Positions 34,708 to 43,768 of a stretch of 64,000 nt of DNA are shown here, in pieces. The notes below the pieces were generated by a model. The model saw only the letters and a program-made list of their open reading frames with translations. It was not told the DNA's origin and ran no database searches. This stretch comes from Salinimicrobium sp. TH3 (GTDB lineage: Bacteria; Bacteroidota; Bacteroidia; Flavobacteriales; Flavobacteriaceae), in assembly GCF_026676115.1 (NCBI RefSeq), contig NZ_JAPONB010000006.1, forward strand, positions 176,753 through 240,752. The letters run 5' to 3'. The translations under genes were made by a program, and so were the position numbers. Numbering within the stretch: position 1 is the first letter of the stretch; the number at the start of each line of letters is the position of its first letter.

Positions 34708-35394
34708 TTAAAACCCTGGAAGAAGGGAACTTTTTCTTCTATGACTTGCATGTTCCACCAATCCAAAAAATGCGATAACATGAAATAAAGGATAGAAGAT
34801 GATGACACTAATATCTGGTATTATAAAAAGCCTGTAGAACAGGGAAAGCTCGGACAACAATAAGGAAGCGGAAGCCAGCATGAGCCATAGGGAAGCGTAG
34901 TGAGATTTGAGGAGGTACTGCGTAAAGGTCACTGCAAGTAAGCAAATGAGCAACAGCATATAAATATATGCAGTCTCCTGGTGGGATGGAATTACCTGCG
35001 GCACAAGATCGGCCATGGTATAGAATAAAAATCCAAGAAAAGTGTACATAATCATCAGGGAAATGAACTCTACCAAGTGTATCCTGGCCCATTTAAAGCC
35101 GGTGAATGCAAAAACATATAGAATTAAGACAGCACCACCAAAGCTCCAAAGAATAGGTCTGGGGTTACTAAAAAAACCTTCCAGCATAAGCAAATCCCGC
35201 ACGTAGAATAAAAGTAGCACAATCACCATTGGGACAAACCAATTTTTCGTCTTATATCTATAATAAAGGATAAGAACAGGGATTAAAAGGACTGTTGAGG
35301 CAACAGTAAGTACATTTAAATTGAAAATAGAACTTATTATAAAAAGTACTCCAATGACCAGGAACAACAACAGAATTTTTTTATTCGTCTTCAC
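34708..35394 (-). CDS. YhhN-like integral membrane protein, second of a pair
   Basis: A 228-residue polytopic membrane protein with a GTG start and about eight hydrophobic helices. Polar breaks: YRYKTKNWF, a loop YVRDLLMLEGFFSN comparable to the VLRDMEVFYFRD loop of its neighbour, and a basic C-terminal tail (HASHRRKSS). It may belong to the same YhhN-like group as the gene 108 nt downstream. Function unknown. The start codon is uncertain: no perfect promoter box is seen in the AT-rich 177-nt spacer before the divergent nucleotidase gene. Confidence 0.68.
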   Translation of the reverse strand: MKTNKKILLLFLVIGVLFIISSIFNLNVLTVASTVLLIPVLILYYRYKTKNWFVPMVIVLLLFYVRDLLMLEGFFSNPRPILWSFGGAVLILYVFAFTGFKWARIHLVEFISLMIMYTFLGFLFYTMADLVPQVIPSHQETAYIYMLLLICLLAVTFTQYLLKSHYASLWLMLASASLLLSELSLFYRLFIIPDISVIIFYPLFHVIAFFGLVEHASHRRKSSLLPGF

Positions 35395-35546
35395 ATTTTC
35401 CAGTTAGAAATAATCAGCAAATCGCGGCAAATTTTACCGAAAAATAGAACAATTTTCCTTTAGGAAAACAATAAGTTTATAAAAAGTAGAAAAAAGCGCA
35501 TTAACTTAAAATTAAAAATCTTTTACGGGTTCCTTTTAAAAACCCA

Positions 35547-35554
35547 TACTTTTG
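35547..35554 (+). promoter_or_regulatory. -7 box of the split 5'-nucleotidase operon (TACTTTTG)
   Basis: Perfect TAnnTTTG, 17 nt before the ATG at 35572. Confidence 0.6.
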
Positions 35555-35571
35555 TTTTTTACACCATAGAA

Positions 35572-36324
35572 ATGAAGCGATATCTCTTCCTCCTGTTGAT
35601 CATAGCCGGTTCTTGTAAATTCAGCGACAACTACACTCCCACCCGCATTGAAGGAACTCAGCTGGAAATAACCCCTGCTATTAAGGCCAATGATTCCATA
35701 GAGATGTTCATTCAACCTTATAAGTTGAATATTGACAGGGAGATGGAACAGGTATTGGCATACCTTCCTTACAATCTAACTAAAGCCGATGGGGAGCTTA
35801 ATACGGCTATAGGCAATCTAATGGCCGATGCTTTAATGGAGCTTTCAAATCCTATTTTTGAAAATCGCACGGGAGATAAAATAGATATCGTATTGCTGAA
35901 CTTTGGGGGAATAAGATCCTCAATACCTAAAGGAGATATCACAACAAGAACTGCTTTCCAGGTTATGCCCTTTGAAAATGAAGTGGTGGTCGCGACCCTA
36001 AAAGGAGAAGCTGTACGGGAGATGATCCACTACCTTATTGATTCGGGAAATGCCCATCCTGTTGCGGGAATAGAGTTACAACTGGAAAAAGACAATAGCA
36101 TAAGAAAAGTTTTAATTCAGGGGGAACCCTTACAGGACAACAGGACCTATAACATCGCAACAAATGACTACCTGCTGCAGGGAGGAGATAATATGGTTTT
36201 CTTTTCCAGGGCTCAAAAAGTCATTAACCTGGATTACAAAATCAGGAACCTCCTAATCGATTATTTTAAACAGGAAGACACCCTTACTCCAGTAAGAGAT
36301 CAACGTTTCATAAGAGTGAATTAA
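35572..36324 (+). CDS. 5'-nucleotidase C-terminal-domain lipoprotein
   Basis: A 250-residue lipoprotein (signal MKRYLFLLLIIAGSC, Cys15) that consists only of the 5_nucleotid_C domain: LTKADGELNTAIGNLMADAL, DIVLLNFGGIRSSIPKGDIT, FENEVVVATLKGEAV, ATNDYLLQGGDNM. In ordinary UshA-type enzymes this domain binds the nucleoside and follows the metallophosphatase domain in one chain. Here it is a separate gene, upstream, and overlaps the metallophosphatase gene by one base (TAATG). The two products probably assemble on the periplasmic side of a membrane to hydrolyse nucleotides or related phosphoesters (inference). Confidence 0.92.
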   Translation: MKRYLFLLLIIAGSCKFSDNYTPTRIEGTQLEITPAIKANDSIEMFIQPYKLNIDREMEQVLAYLPYNLTKADGELNTAIGNLMADALMELSNPIFENRTGDKIDIVLLNFGGIRSSIPKGDITTRTAFQVMPFENEVVVATLKGEAVREMIHYLIDSGNAHPVAGIELQLEKDNSIRKVLIQGEPLQDNRTYNIATNDYLLQGGDNMVFFSRAQKVINLDYKIRNLLIDYFKQEDTLTPVRDQRFIRVN

Positions 36325-37235
36325 TGGAAAGACGTACTTTTATTAAAAGAACAGCGGCAGCCGGTGCCTTTGCCGGTCTGGGCAGCCTTGGTCTGGTGTC
36401 TTTTGCACCAGAAAGAGCCCTTAAACACATCACGATCCTACATACCAATGATGTTCATAGCCATATAGAGCCTTTTGAACCCGATCATGCACAATACCCG
36501 GGCATGGGAGGAGTTGCAAGAAGATATACCCTTGTGCAACAAATAAGACAGGAAAATCCTCACACCTTATTGCTCGATGCAGGGGATATATTCCAGGGAA
36601 CCCCCTACTTCAATTTCTACGGTGGGGAATTAGAATTCAAGCTCATGAGTAAAATGGGCTATGATGCAGCAACTATTGGAAATCACGATTTCGATAACGG
36701 GATTGATGGTCTACTGGCCCAAATGCCTCATGCTGAATTTCCCTTTATTAATGCCAATTATAATTTTGAAAACACAGTGCTCGACGGACAAATCAAACCT
36801 TACCAGATATTCGTAAGGGATGGGATTAGAATAGGTGTTTTTGGATTAGGAATTGAACTGGAGGGCCTGGTAGGAAAAAAGCTGTACAAAGAGACCAAAT
36901 ATCTCGACCCTATCGATATTACCCAAGAAATTGTAAAACAGCTTAAGGAAGAGGAAAAATGCCATTTGGTAATTTGTCTTTCTCACCTGGGCTACGAATA
37001 CAAAAGTGATAAAATAAGTGATGTTAGGCTTGCCGGGGCCACGAAAGATATCGATTTGATCATTGGGGGTCATACCCATACCTTTCTTCCTGAACCCTCT
37101 GTAGTACTTAACAGCATTGGAAAAGAAGTATTGGTCAACCAGGTAGGTTGGGCTGGAGTGAATCTGGGAAGAATAGATTTTTACTTAGATACCTCCGGTA
37201 AAAAGGATTCCAGGGGCGCTACTATCATCGTTTAG
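36324..37235 (+). CDS. 5'-nucleotidase metallophosphatase-domain protein, Tat-exported
   Basis: A 303-residue protein comprising only the N-terminal catalytic domain of 5'-nucleotidases. It begins with a twin-arginine signal (MERRTFIKRTAAAGAFAGLG). Dimetal motifs: ILHTNDVHSHIEPF (D and H), LLDAGDIFQG, IGNHDFDNG (N-H-D), LSHLGYE and IGGHTHTF. All metal ligands seem present. The partner domain is the preceding lipoprotein, one base overlapping. Tat export implies folding, probably metal loading, before transport. The stop codon lies within the terminator hairpin. Confidence 0.94.
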   Translation: MERRTFIKRTAAAGAFAGLGSLGLVSFAPERALKHITILHTNDVHSHIEPFEPDHAQYPGMGGVARRYTLVQQIRQENPHTLLLDAGDIFQGTPYFNFYGGELEFKLMSKMGYDAATIGNHDFDNGIDGLLAQMPHAEFPFINANYNFENTVLDGQIKPYQIFVRDGIRIGVFGLGIELEGLVGKKLYKETKYLDPIDITQEIVKQLKEEEKCHLVICLSHLGYEYKSDKISDVRLAGATKDIDLIIGGHTHTFLPEPSVVLNSIGKEVLVNQVGWAGVNLGRIDFYLDTSGKKDSRGATIIV

Positions 37236-37255
37236 CGCCCGGAATCTGGTTTTTC
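37206..37255 (+). terminator. intrinsic terminator of the 5'-nucleotidase operon
   Basis: Arms GATTCC..GGGCGCT and AGCGCCC..GGAATC (a 1-2 nt bulge) enclose the TAG stop region; TTTTT follows. The hairpin overlaps the last codons of the gene. Confidence 0.7.
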
Positions 37256-37542
37256 CCTTTTATTTTAAAGGTGAAATTGCGTTCCCCCGGCATTGCAGGA
37301 AAATTTGGATCTAAATGATTTTTAACTCCTCGCAGCTCCAGAATTTTTTTGGTTATATCCTTTTAATAGATCCTCTTCTAAATCTAAAGATGATGGAAAT
37401 TTCATCCTATTCTTGCTGAAGAAATAATCACCAAAGCCTCTAAGTTACCCCTGTACAACCAAATTAGGAGGAATAAATAGCCGAATACACCTGTAGGACT
37501 GGCAAATATAAGTTATCCCGAACAAGACCCCTACTTCACTCC
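37256..37542. other. 287-nt spacer without a recognised gene
   Basis: Convergent spacer between the 5'-nucleotidase operon and the response-regulator gene. Contains a weak hairpin (GATGGAAATTTCATC, about 37391-37405). No ORF or clear minus-strand terminator seen. Confidence 0.5.
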
Positions 37543-37974
37543 CTAATATAACGGGCTTTTAGTTGTGCTTACCTCTGCCAAAGCTTCTACCAGCCCCTTA
37601 AGTTTATCTTTTTTCAAAGGTTTGGATAAAAAACCAGAAACAAAAGGATATAACTTTGCTTCGTTACTAAAATCTTCAATTGAAGAAGTAAGAATAAAAA
37701 TCTGAAACTGATTTTTTATGTGCTCCTCAAATTTCTGAAAAACATCAAGGAATTCCCATCCAGACATGCCTGGCATGTTAACATCTAAAAAAAGTATGGT
37801 GGGAAAATCAACTGCTCCCCCTGAGTAATCTTCCTTTATAAACATTAAAGCTTCTTCCGGCTCTAAAAATAACATAATTACAGCCTGTGGATTGAAACTT
37901 TTAATGGTGAACTCACAGATTAAGTTATTCGTTTTATCGTCATCAACTACTATGTAATACTTCGGTCTTTTCAT
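37543..37974 (-). CDS. single-domain response regulator
   Basis: A 143-residue receiver-only protein. Acidic pocket VDDD at residues 10-13, phospho-acceptor Asp64 in LFLDVNMPGMSG, Thr/Ser switch in FILTSS, and conserved Lys in FLSKPLKKDKL. No output domain. Its start overlaps the PAS-kinase gene by 32 bases, a strong sign of translational coupling, so the kinase at 37943-42154 is the likely phosphodonor. It may act as a phosphate shuttle or bind a partner protein, as no output domain is present (inference). Confidence 0.92.
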   Translation of the reverse strand: MKRPKYYIVVDDDKTNNLICEFTIKSFNPQAVIMLFLEPEEALMFIKEDYSGGAVDFPTILFLDVNMPGMSGWEFLDVFQKFEEHIKNQFQIFILTSSIEDFSNEAKLYPFVSGFLSKPLKKDKLKGLVEALAEVSTTKSPLY

Positions 37975-40900
37975 CTTTGATAATCATGTTAACTTCATTA
38001 AATTTTAGGGTGAAAATCGTTCCCTTATCCACCTCACTTTCAACTAATATCTTCCCACCAAGAAGTTCTACCTGAGTTTTAACCATGAAAAGGCCCATTC
38101 CCTTTCCTTCAACATGTTGGTGGAATCGCTTATATAATCCAAATACCTGCCCCCCTTTTTTAGCCATATCTATTCCCAAACCGTTGTCTTCGAAAATTAT
38201 AAGAACCTTACCGTCTTTCATTCTTGATGTGATCTTTAATTCTGGAGCAACTTCAGGTTTTCTGTATTTTATGCTATTGGTTATAAGATTATAAAAAATA
38301 CTATAGAGGTAGCTCTGAACCGTACTAAACACAGGTGCCTCCGAAAAGTCGGTAATAATTAAGGCCTGCTCTTTTTCTAATATCCTGTTGATACTGGATC
38401 CAATTGAATTTACAAGTTGTGAGAGGTCCACTTCTTCCCTCTTGGCCGTAAGGTCTACTTTCACCTGAAGGATCTCGTTGAGATCAATAATCACATTATC
38501 CAGCCTTTTTACATTTTCCAGTAATTCCTTTAGGAATTGATCTTTAGTTTCTGAAGGATAATCCTCCTCCAGCAAATCTGCCAGACCAATAATATTGGCT
38601 ACCGGTGATCGCAAATTATGAGAGACAATAAAAGAAAATTGTTCAAGTCCTTTATTCGCGGTAACCAGTTCCTGTGTATAATTTCGCAGATTTTTGTTCA
38701 GTTCCCTCAATTTGATGTCCGCTTTTTTACGTTCTGTGTTATCTGAAGAAACAGCTACATAGCCTTTAAAATTCTGTTCATCATCGTATACAGGGGAACC
38801 TGTGATCAAAGCGGGAAATTCAGTCGCGTCTTTTCGCGTCACCCATAATTCCCCAGACCAGGTTTCACTCTTTTTTAAAGCTTCTTTTAATTCCAGAGCT
38901 AAAGTATTAGATGCGCCGGAAGGAACGTGATCCATGATGTTCTTGCCTTTTATCTCCTCTGGTAACCATCCATAAATGGTTGTTGCTGCTTTGTTCCAAT
39001 AATTAATTACTCCCTTATTATCTGTCGCTATCACTGCCTGTCCAATTTTATCCAGCAGGTTAGCCTGGAATTTCATTTCTTTTTGGGCAAGTACCCTCGC
39101 GGTAATATCTATACCTACGCATTGTATTTCTCCAGGTTCATCTTGAGAAGCCTTTAAATAAATAAAATCCCACAGCGTACTTTTTATTGTCCCATTTTTT
39201 CCAGGCTTATCAATTTCCACCTGAAATACCCTATCGGGATTCTGAATACATTTTTCTGAGATTTCAGCCACTTTCTGGTGGTGGTATTCTTCAATTGAAA
39301 TCATGCAGTTCTTCCCCACAATTTTTTTGTCTGGATAAATCCATCCAAAATCCTCCTGGAATTTGTTATTGCAGTAAGTATATTCCCCTGCCATGTCCAC
39401 TCTGATAAAATAGTTAGTCTGGGACTGGATAAGACCTCTATGCCGGGCTTCACTTTTCATAAGTTTCTGCATGGCCATTTTCCTCTCAGTAATATCCTGT
39501 ACGGCTCCCACCATTCGAACTGCCTTACCTTCTTTATTTCTCAAAATGGTACCTTTTTCAACCACAAAAGCATACTGTCCATCTGCTTTTTTATAGCGGT
39601 ATTCTGCTCCCCAGGAATCTGAATCCCCTTTTACTACGGAAAATAAATCTCCAGCAATAGAATTATCTTCGGGATGTATATTGGCGCACCAGGAATCAAT
39701 GTCTTGTGTGAAGGAACTCAAGGAATACCCAAAAAGTTTATAATACCCTTCACTCCATAAAATATTCCCACTTTGAATATCCCAGTCGTAGATTGCATCT
39801 GAAGTGGCTTTTGATACCAATTGATAGCGTTGATTGCTTTCTTTTAAAGCCTTCTCTGCCTTAACTCTTTCAGTAATATCAATTCCCACGCACTGTACCT
39901 CAAGAGGTTCACCCTTTGCATCTGTAAGACATATGAAATCCCATAAGGTTGATTTTGCAGTTCCGTCTTTTTGTAATTTATCCAGTTCAACCTGTTGTAT
40001 AGTATTGGGGTGAGCTATACAGTGGTAAAAAATTTCTTCAGCTTTTCCTCTATGGTATTCCTGGAGCGTAACTTCTGCATATTCTCCAACAACCTTCCCT
40101 GCCGGAAATATCCATGCAAAATCTTCCAAAAACTTGTCATTACAATAGGTATAATACCCTTCCAGGTTAATACGCGTAAGATAGTTTGTTTGAGACTTCA
40201 GGATCCCCCGCTGCCTCGCCTCGCTCTGCATTAGTTTTTCAAGAAAGTTTTTGCGTTCTGTGATATCCTGAACAGATCCTTCCACACGAAGCGGCTGCCC
40301 CTCTTCATCTCTTATGAGTTTTCCTTTTTCATGAACCCATTTTACCTCACCATTAGGCAGAATAATACGGTGTTCAATGTCCAAATCCTGTATGCTGCTC
40401 AAAGTCTCTAACTTGTCCTTCCTGAATACATCAAGATCTTCAGGATGAATTGTCTTTTCAAAAGTTTCCAGATCTACGTTAAATTCCTCTTTCTTTCTCC
40501 CCCATATAGAATAAACTTCATCACTCCAGAAAAAGTAATTATCCTGGAGTCCCATTTCCCAATAACCAAGCTTAGCTAATTTTTCAGCATAAATAAGTTT
40601 CTCGGTCTTTTCTTGTAGTTTTTCCATTACAGCTGTCTTATCTGTAATGTCTATACAAACTATTAATCTACATCTTCGATTTTTATACTGCAGATTGTAG
40701 CCGTACACTTCTACTTTTATTTTTTCCCCATTCCTTTTTAAATTTACTATTCTATTATGGCTCAATTGTGCGCCATCTGTAATAACCTGGAAAATATTGT
40801 TTTTCAACCATTCTTTGTCTTCCTCAAGAAGAAAATCAAGCACTGTTAACTGTAGAAATTCCGCACGAGAGAAACCATAATGATCTATTGCTCCCTTGTT

Positions 40901-42154
40901 CACATCCAATATTTCAAAGGTATCCACGTCGTATATGAGGTTTGGAAGCGGGCTCATTTGAAATAGCTGCTTATATTTTTCTTCTGAAGCCCTTAAGTTT
41001 TCCTCTGCCCGGTTAGCTTCCGTATTATCTCTAATGATCATAGAAGTACGGGGTTCACCGTGGGCATTCTGAAAAACAGAGGAAGAAAGTGCAGCCGGGA
41101 AAATACTGCCATCCTTACGCACCATGTTGATCTCACACAGCACTTTCCCTTTGCTTTGCCTATCTTTAATTGCCTGTAACACTCGAGGATCTTTAGGGTC
41201 CACAAGTCCAAACCTCCCCGCCTCACATAATTCACGTTCGGTTCTTTGAAACATTTTACAGGCCGCAGCATTTGCGGCAAGAATTCTTCCATCGGTAACA
41301 GTGAGCAGGATTCCATCCTGGCTATTTTCAAAAAATGCCCGATATTTTTCTTCACTTTCTGATAAAGCTTTTTCTGCAAGTTTTCGCTCCGTCACATCGC
41401 GAAAGTCCACAACAATACCTTCAATATCGGGATCATCGATCAAATTGGTTACCGTGGTTTCCAACCAACGCCAGGCTCCATTTTTATGCCTTACCCTCAC
41501 TTCATCATCATAAAATGGCCTTTCTGGATACTCTATACAATTCTCCAGTTTTTTTGAAAAGCAGTCGTGATGATCAGGGTGGATGATCTCTAAAATATTT
41601 AATTGATGAATTTCCTCATCCGAATAACCCAAAACATTTTTTACAGAATTTGAAACATAAGTCGGAACTCCACCAGGGGAGAGAATAGCCACTGCACCAG
41701 CCGAATTTTCAATAAGACGTCTAAACTTTCGTTCACTTCTCTCGAGTTGTAGTAAAAACTCCTGTCGTTCTATTTCAAGACGGTGAATTTTGAGAACATT
41801 TTCAATAGCTGAAGGCAATCTTTCCAACCTGTCTTTAAGCACATAATCCTTTGCTCCTTTTTTGATAATATCTACTGCAAACTCATCTGTCATCGTCGCC
41901 GTAACCAGAATCACCGGGATTGGCTTTTCCAACTCTTGAAGTAACTCCAATGCTTCAAAAGAATTAAAGGAAGGTAGGGAATGATCGGCCAGAATGATAT
42001 CGGGTTCAAAATTTTTTAACGCCAGTATAAATTTCTCTCTGGAATCTGCCACCACACACTCATTCTCCACACATCTCTTTTTTAAGGAACGAGAAATAAG
42101 CAGGACATCACTTGGCTCATCTTCAAGGTGGAGGATCTTCAGTTTTTTCGGCAT
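37943..42154 (-). CDS. hybrid REC/8xPAS/histidine kinase
   Basis: A 1403-residue cytosolic sensor: no transmembrane helix or signal peptide. N-terminal receiver (residues ~5-125, Asp57 in DIILADHSLPSF), then about eight PAS/PAC units between ~140 and ~1165 (each PAC ends in a sentence like VDFRDVTERK, VQDITERK or VGIDITE), then a HisKA-type dimerisation segment with the phospho-acceptor His in FIVSHNLRSPVANI (~1205) and HATPase_c (NLITNSIKY, EDNGLGIDM, GKGMGLFMVK). PAS 5 and 7 are near-copies. Operon: kinase-Rcp1-like regulator upstream, receiver downstream. Confidence 0.94.
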   Translation of the reverse strand: MPKKLKILHLEDEPSDVLLISRSLKKRCVENECVVADSREKFILALKNFEPDIILADHSLPSFNSFEALELLQELEKPIPVILVTATMTDEFAVDIIKKGAKDYVLKDRLERLPSAIENVLKIHRLEIERQEFLLQLERSERKFRRLIENSAGAVAILSPGGVPTYVSNSVKNVLGYSDEEIHQLNILEIIHPDHHDCFSKKLENCIEYPERPFYDDEVRVRHKNGAWRWLETTVTNLIDDPDIEGIVVDFRDVTERKLAEKALSESEEKYRAFFENSQDGILLTVTDGRILAANAAACKMFQRTERELCEAGRFGLVDPKDPRVLQAIKDRQSKGKVLCEINMVRKDGSIFPAALSSSVFQNAHGEPRTSMIIRDNTEANRAEENLRASEEKYKQLFQMSPLPNLIYDVDTFEILDVNKGAIDHYGFSRAEFLQLTVLDFLLEEDKEWLKNNIFQVITDGAQLSHNRIVNLKRNGEKIKVEVYGYNLQYKNRRCRLIVCIDITDKTAVMEKLQEKTEKLIYAEKLAKLGYWEMGLQDNYFFWSDEVYSIWGRKKEEFNVDLETFEKTIHPEDLDVFRKDKLETLSSIQDLDIEHRIILPNGEVKWVHEKGKLIRDEEGQPLRVEGSVQDITERKNFLEKLMQSEARQRGILKSQTNYLTRINLEGYYTYCNDKFLEDFAWIFPAGKVVGEYAEVTLQEYHRGKAEEIFYHCIAHPNTIQQVELDKLQKDGTAKSTLWDFICLTDAKGEPLEVQCVGIDITERVKAEKALKESNQRYQLVSKATSDAIYDWDIQSGNILWSEGYYKLFGYSLSSFTQDIDSWCANIHPEDNSIAGDLFSVVKGDSDSWGAEYRYKKADGQYAFVVEKGTILRNKEGKAVRMVGAVQDITERKMAMQKLMKSEARHRGLIQSQTNYFIRVDMAGEYTYCNNKFQEDFGWIYPDKKIVGKNCMISIEEYHHQKVAEISEKCIQNPDRVFQVEIDKPGKNGTIKSTLWDFIYLKASQDEPGEIQCVGIDITARVLAQKEMKFQANLLDKIGQAVIATDNKGVINYWNKAATTIYGWLPEEIKGKNIMDHVPSGASNTLALELKEALKKSETWSGELWVTRKDATEFPALITGSPVYDDEQNFKGYVAVSSDNTERKKADIKLRELNKNLRNYTQELVTANKGLEQFSFIVSHNLRSPVANIIGLADLLEEDYPSETKDQFLKELLENVKRLDNVIIDLNEILQVKVDLTAKREEVDLSQLVNSIGSSINRILEKEQALIITDFSEAPVFSTVQSYLYSIFYNLITNSIKYRKPEVAPELKITSRMKDGKVLIIFEDNGLGIDMAKKGGQVFGLYKRFHQHVEGKGMGLFMVKTQVELLGGKILVESEVDKGTIFTLKFNEVNMIIKDEKTEVLHSS

Positions 42155-42201
42155 ATGTAGGGCTTAGGGGATTGGTATTGCAAGTAAGAACTAAGGTTGA
42201 T

Positions 42202-42645
42202 TTAATTGTAAGGAGTTTGGTTACCTATTAGCCAATAAAAACCTAACTCGGTAACCGTTTTGGTGAAATTCTCAAAGCCCACAGGTTTAACTATATAACT
42301 GTTCACTCCTAGTTTATGACTTTCAACAATATCTTTTTCTTCTTTCGAAGAAGTCATCATAACAACAGGAATAAGTTTTGTGCGTTCATCGGCCTTGATC
42401 ACCCTAAGCACTTCCAGCCCATCTACTTTTGGCATTTTGAGATCCAAAAAAATAACTTTTGGCTTATCTCCTATATGCCGTCCCTCATACTCTCCTTCTC
42501 CAAAAAGGAAATCAAGAGCCTTAGCCCCATCATGTAGGTGCACCAGATTATTTGCCAGATTAAGTTTTTTTAATGCTCGAATAGTGAGCATAGCATCAGA
42601 TTTATTATCTTCTACTAACAAGATCTGCACTTCATTATTTGACAT
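42202..42645 (-). CDS. Rcp1-type response regulator
   Basis: A 147-residue receiver-only protein with an enlarged loop after helix 2 ([16 protein letters not shown]), the hallmark of regulators paired with phytochrome-type or related kinases (Rcp1 group). Acidic pocket VEDNKSD, phospho-acceptor Asp68 in [17 protein letters not shown] and SYIVKPVGF. It is 15 nt behind the kinase at 42661-43593 and 47 nt before the giant PAS kinase, so all four signalling genes are likely one operon. Probable cognate of the upstream kinase. Confidence 0.93.
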   Translation of the reverse strand: MSNNEVQILLVEDNKSDAMLTIRALKKLNLANNLVHLHDGAKALDFLFGEGEYEGRHIGDKPKVIFLDLKMPKVDGLEVLRVIKADERTKLIPVVMMTSSKEEKDIVESHKLGVNSYIVKPVGFENFTKTVTELGFYWLIGNQTPYN

Positions 42646-42660
42646 AGTTTTATTTTTTAA

Positions 42661-43593
42661 TTAGTTAGCAGGCAGAGAAACATAGAAACAAGCGCCTTCT
42701 CCAACTTTACCCTCTGCCCAAATTTCCCCATCATGCTTTGATACTATTTTTTGCACGATAGCCAATCCTACTCCCGTACCTTCAAATTCGTTGCTGCTAT
42801 GCAATCTTTGAAAGACTCCGAATAACTTGTTATAATACCGGGGATCAAATCCGGCACCATTATCTTTTACGTAAAAAACCTGCTGCTCACCTTTGGGATA
42901 GCTTCCAATCTCAATTACGGAGTCTATCCTTCTGGAAGAATATTTAAAAGCGTTAGAAATAAGATTAAAAAACAATTGTTTCAGCATATTCTTATCTCCC
43001 TTTATTGAAGGTAAATTCTTTACATAAACAGTTGTTTTTCTTTCCGGCTCCAGTTCCTTTTGCTCATCTACTAGCTTGTGAATTATACCTAGAATGTTTA
43101 CAGGCACCCGAAAAAAATCCTGCTTGGAAAGGCGGGAGAACTCCAGTAAATTATCGATTAGATCCCCCATTTTTTTGACATTTCTGAGGATCTCAGAAAA
43201 GTAAAGTCGTGCTTCTTCATCTAAACGCTCAGAGTAATCCTCGATTAAAACTTCAGAAAATCCAGAAATTGCTCTTAAGGGAGTTCGCAAATCATGAGAA
43301 ACCGAATAGGAAAATGATTCCAGCTCCTTGTTCACCTCTTCCAGTTCAAGGGTCTTTTTTTCCTTTTCCTGGATCTGGAAAGCCAATTGCTTATTAACTT
43401 CAGCCAACTCGGCTGCACGTCTTTCCCTCTCTTCTATTTGAATAGAAAGATCTTTTACAGTCTCTGCCAATTGCAAAGTAATTTCCTTTTTTTCCTTATC
43501 CTTAGCTAACAGAGCTTCTTCAGATAATTTGAGGGCTAACGCTAATTTTTCATTTCTAGCCCAAACAGAAGTTGTTTTATTATTTTTTTTCAT
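42661..43593 (-). CDS. cytosolic histidine kinase with N-terminal coiled coil
   Basis: A 310-residue soluble kinase. Residues ~12-92 form a heptad-rich coiled coil (AELAEVNKQLAFQIQEKEKK and similar) that may be a signalling helix. HisKA follows with His100 in SYSVSHDLRTPLRAI, then HATPase_c: NLISNAFKYSS, VKDNGAGFDP, GTGVGLAIVQKI. There is no visible sensor domain, so input probably comes from a partner. The kinase region resembles bacteriophytochrome kinases, consistent with the Rcp1-type regulator directly downstream. First gene of the operon; a ~160-nt leader precedes it. Confidence 0.93.
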   Translation of the reverse strand: MKKNNKTTSVWARNEKLALALKLSEEALLAKDKEKKEITLQLAETVKDLSIQIEERERRAAELAEVNKQLAFQIQEKEKKTLELEEVNKELESFSYSVSHDLRTPLRAISGFSEVLIEDYSERLDEEARLYFSEILRNVKKMGDLIDNLLEFSRLSKQDFFRVPVNILGIIHKLVDEQKELEPERKTTVYVKNLPSIKGDKNMLKQLFFNLISNAFKYSSRRIDSVIEIGSYPKGEQQVFYVKDNGAGFDPRYYNKLFGVFQRLHSSNEFEGTGVGLAIVQKIVSKHDGEIWAEGKVGEGACFYVSLPAN

Positions 43594-43715
43594 TAAATAT
43601 CTTGCTAAGTCAGTGATGAAAACAGGGACGCCCCTTACCAGAATTAGTAAAATCTATCTTTAATCTCACCTAAATTCTACCTCTATGATATCTTGATTCT
43701 TCTTTAATTTAAGAG

Positions 43716-43733
43716 CCTTTTATCGATAAAAGG
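43716..43733. promoter_or_regulatory. 18-bp perfect palindrome in the kinase-operon leader
   Basis: CCTTTTATCGATAAAAGG is fully self-complementary and lies in the predicted 5' leader (or operator region) of the 43593-37543 operon. Confidence 0.45.
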
Positions 43734-43760
43734 AGGCTAATTATCTAGAAATGTAAGGTG

Positions 43761-43768
43761 CAAAGTTA
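43761..43768 (-). promoter_or_regulatory. -7 box of the signalling operon (TAACTTTG)
   Basis: Perfect TAnnTTTG on the minus strand; transcription from about 43754 would give a ~160-nt leader containing the palindrome. Confidence 0.5.
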
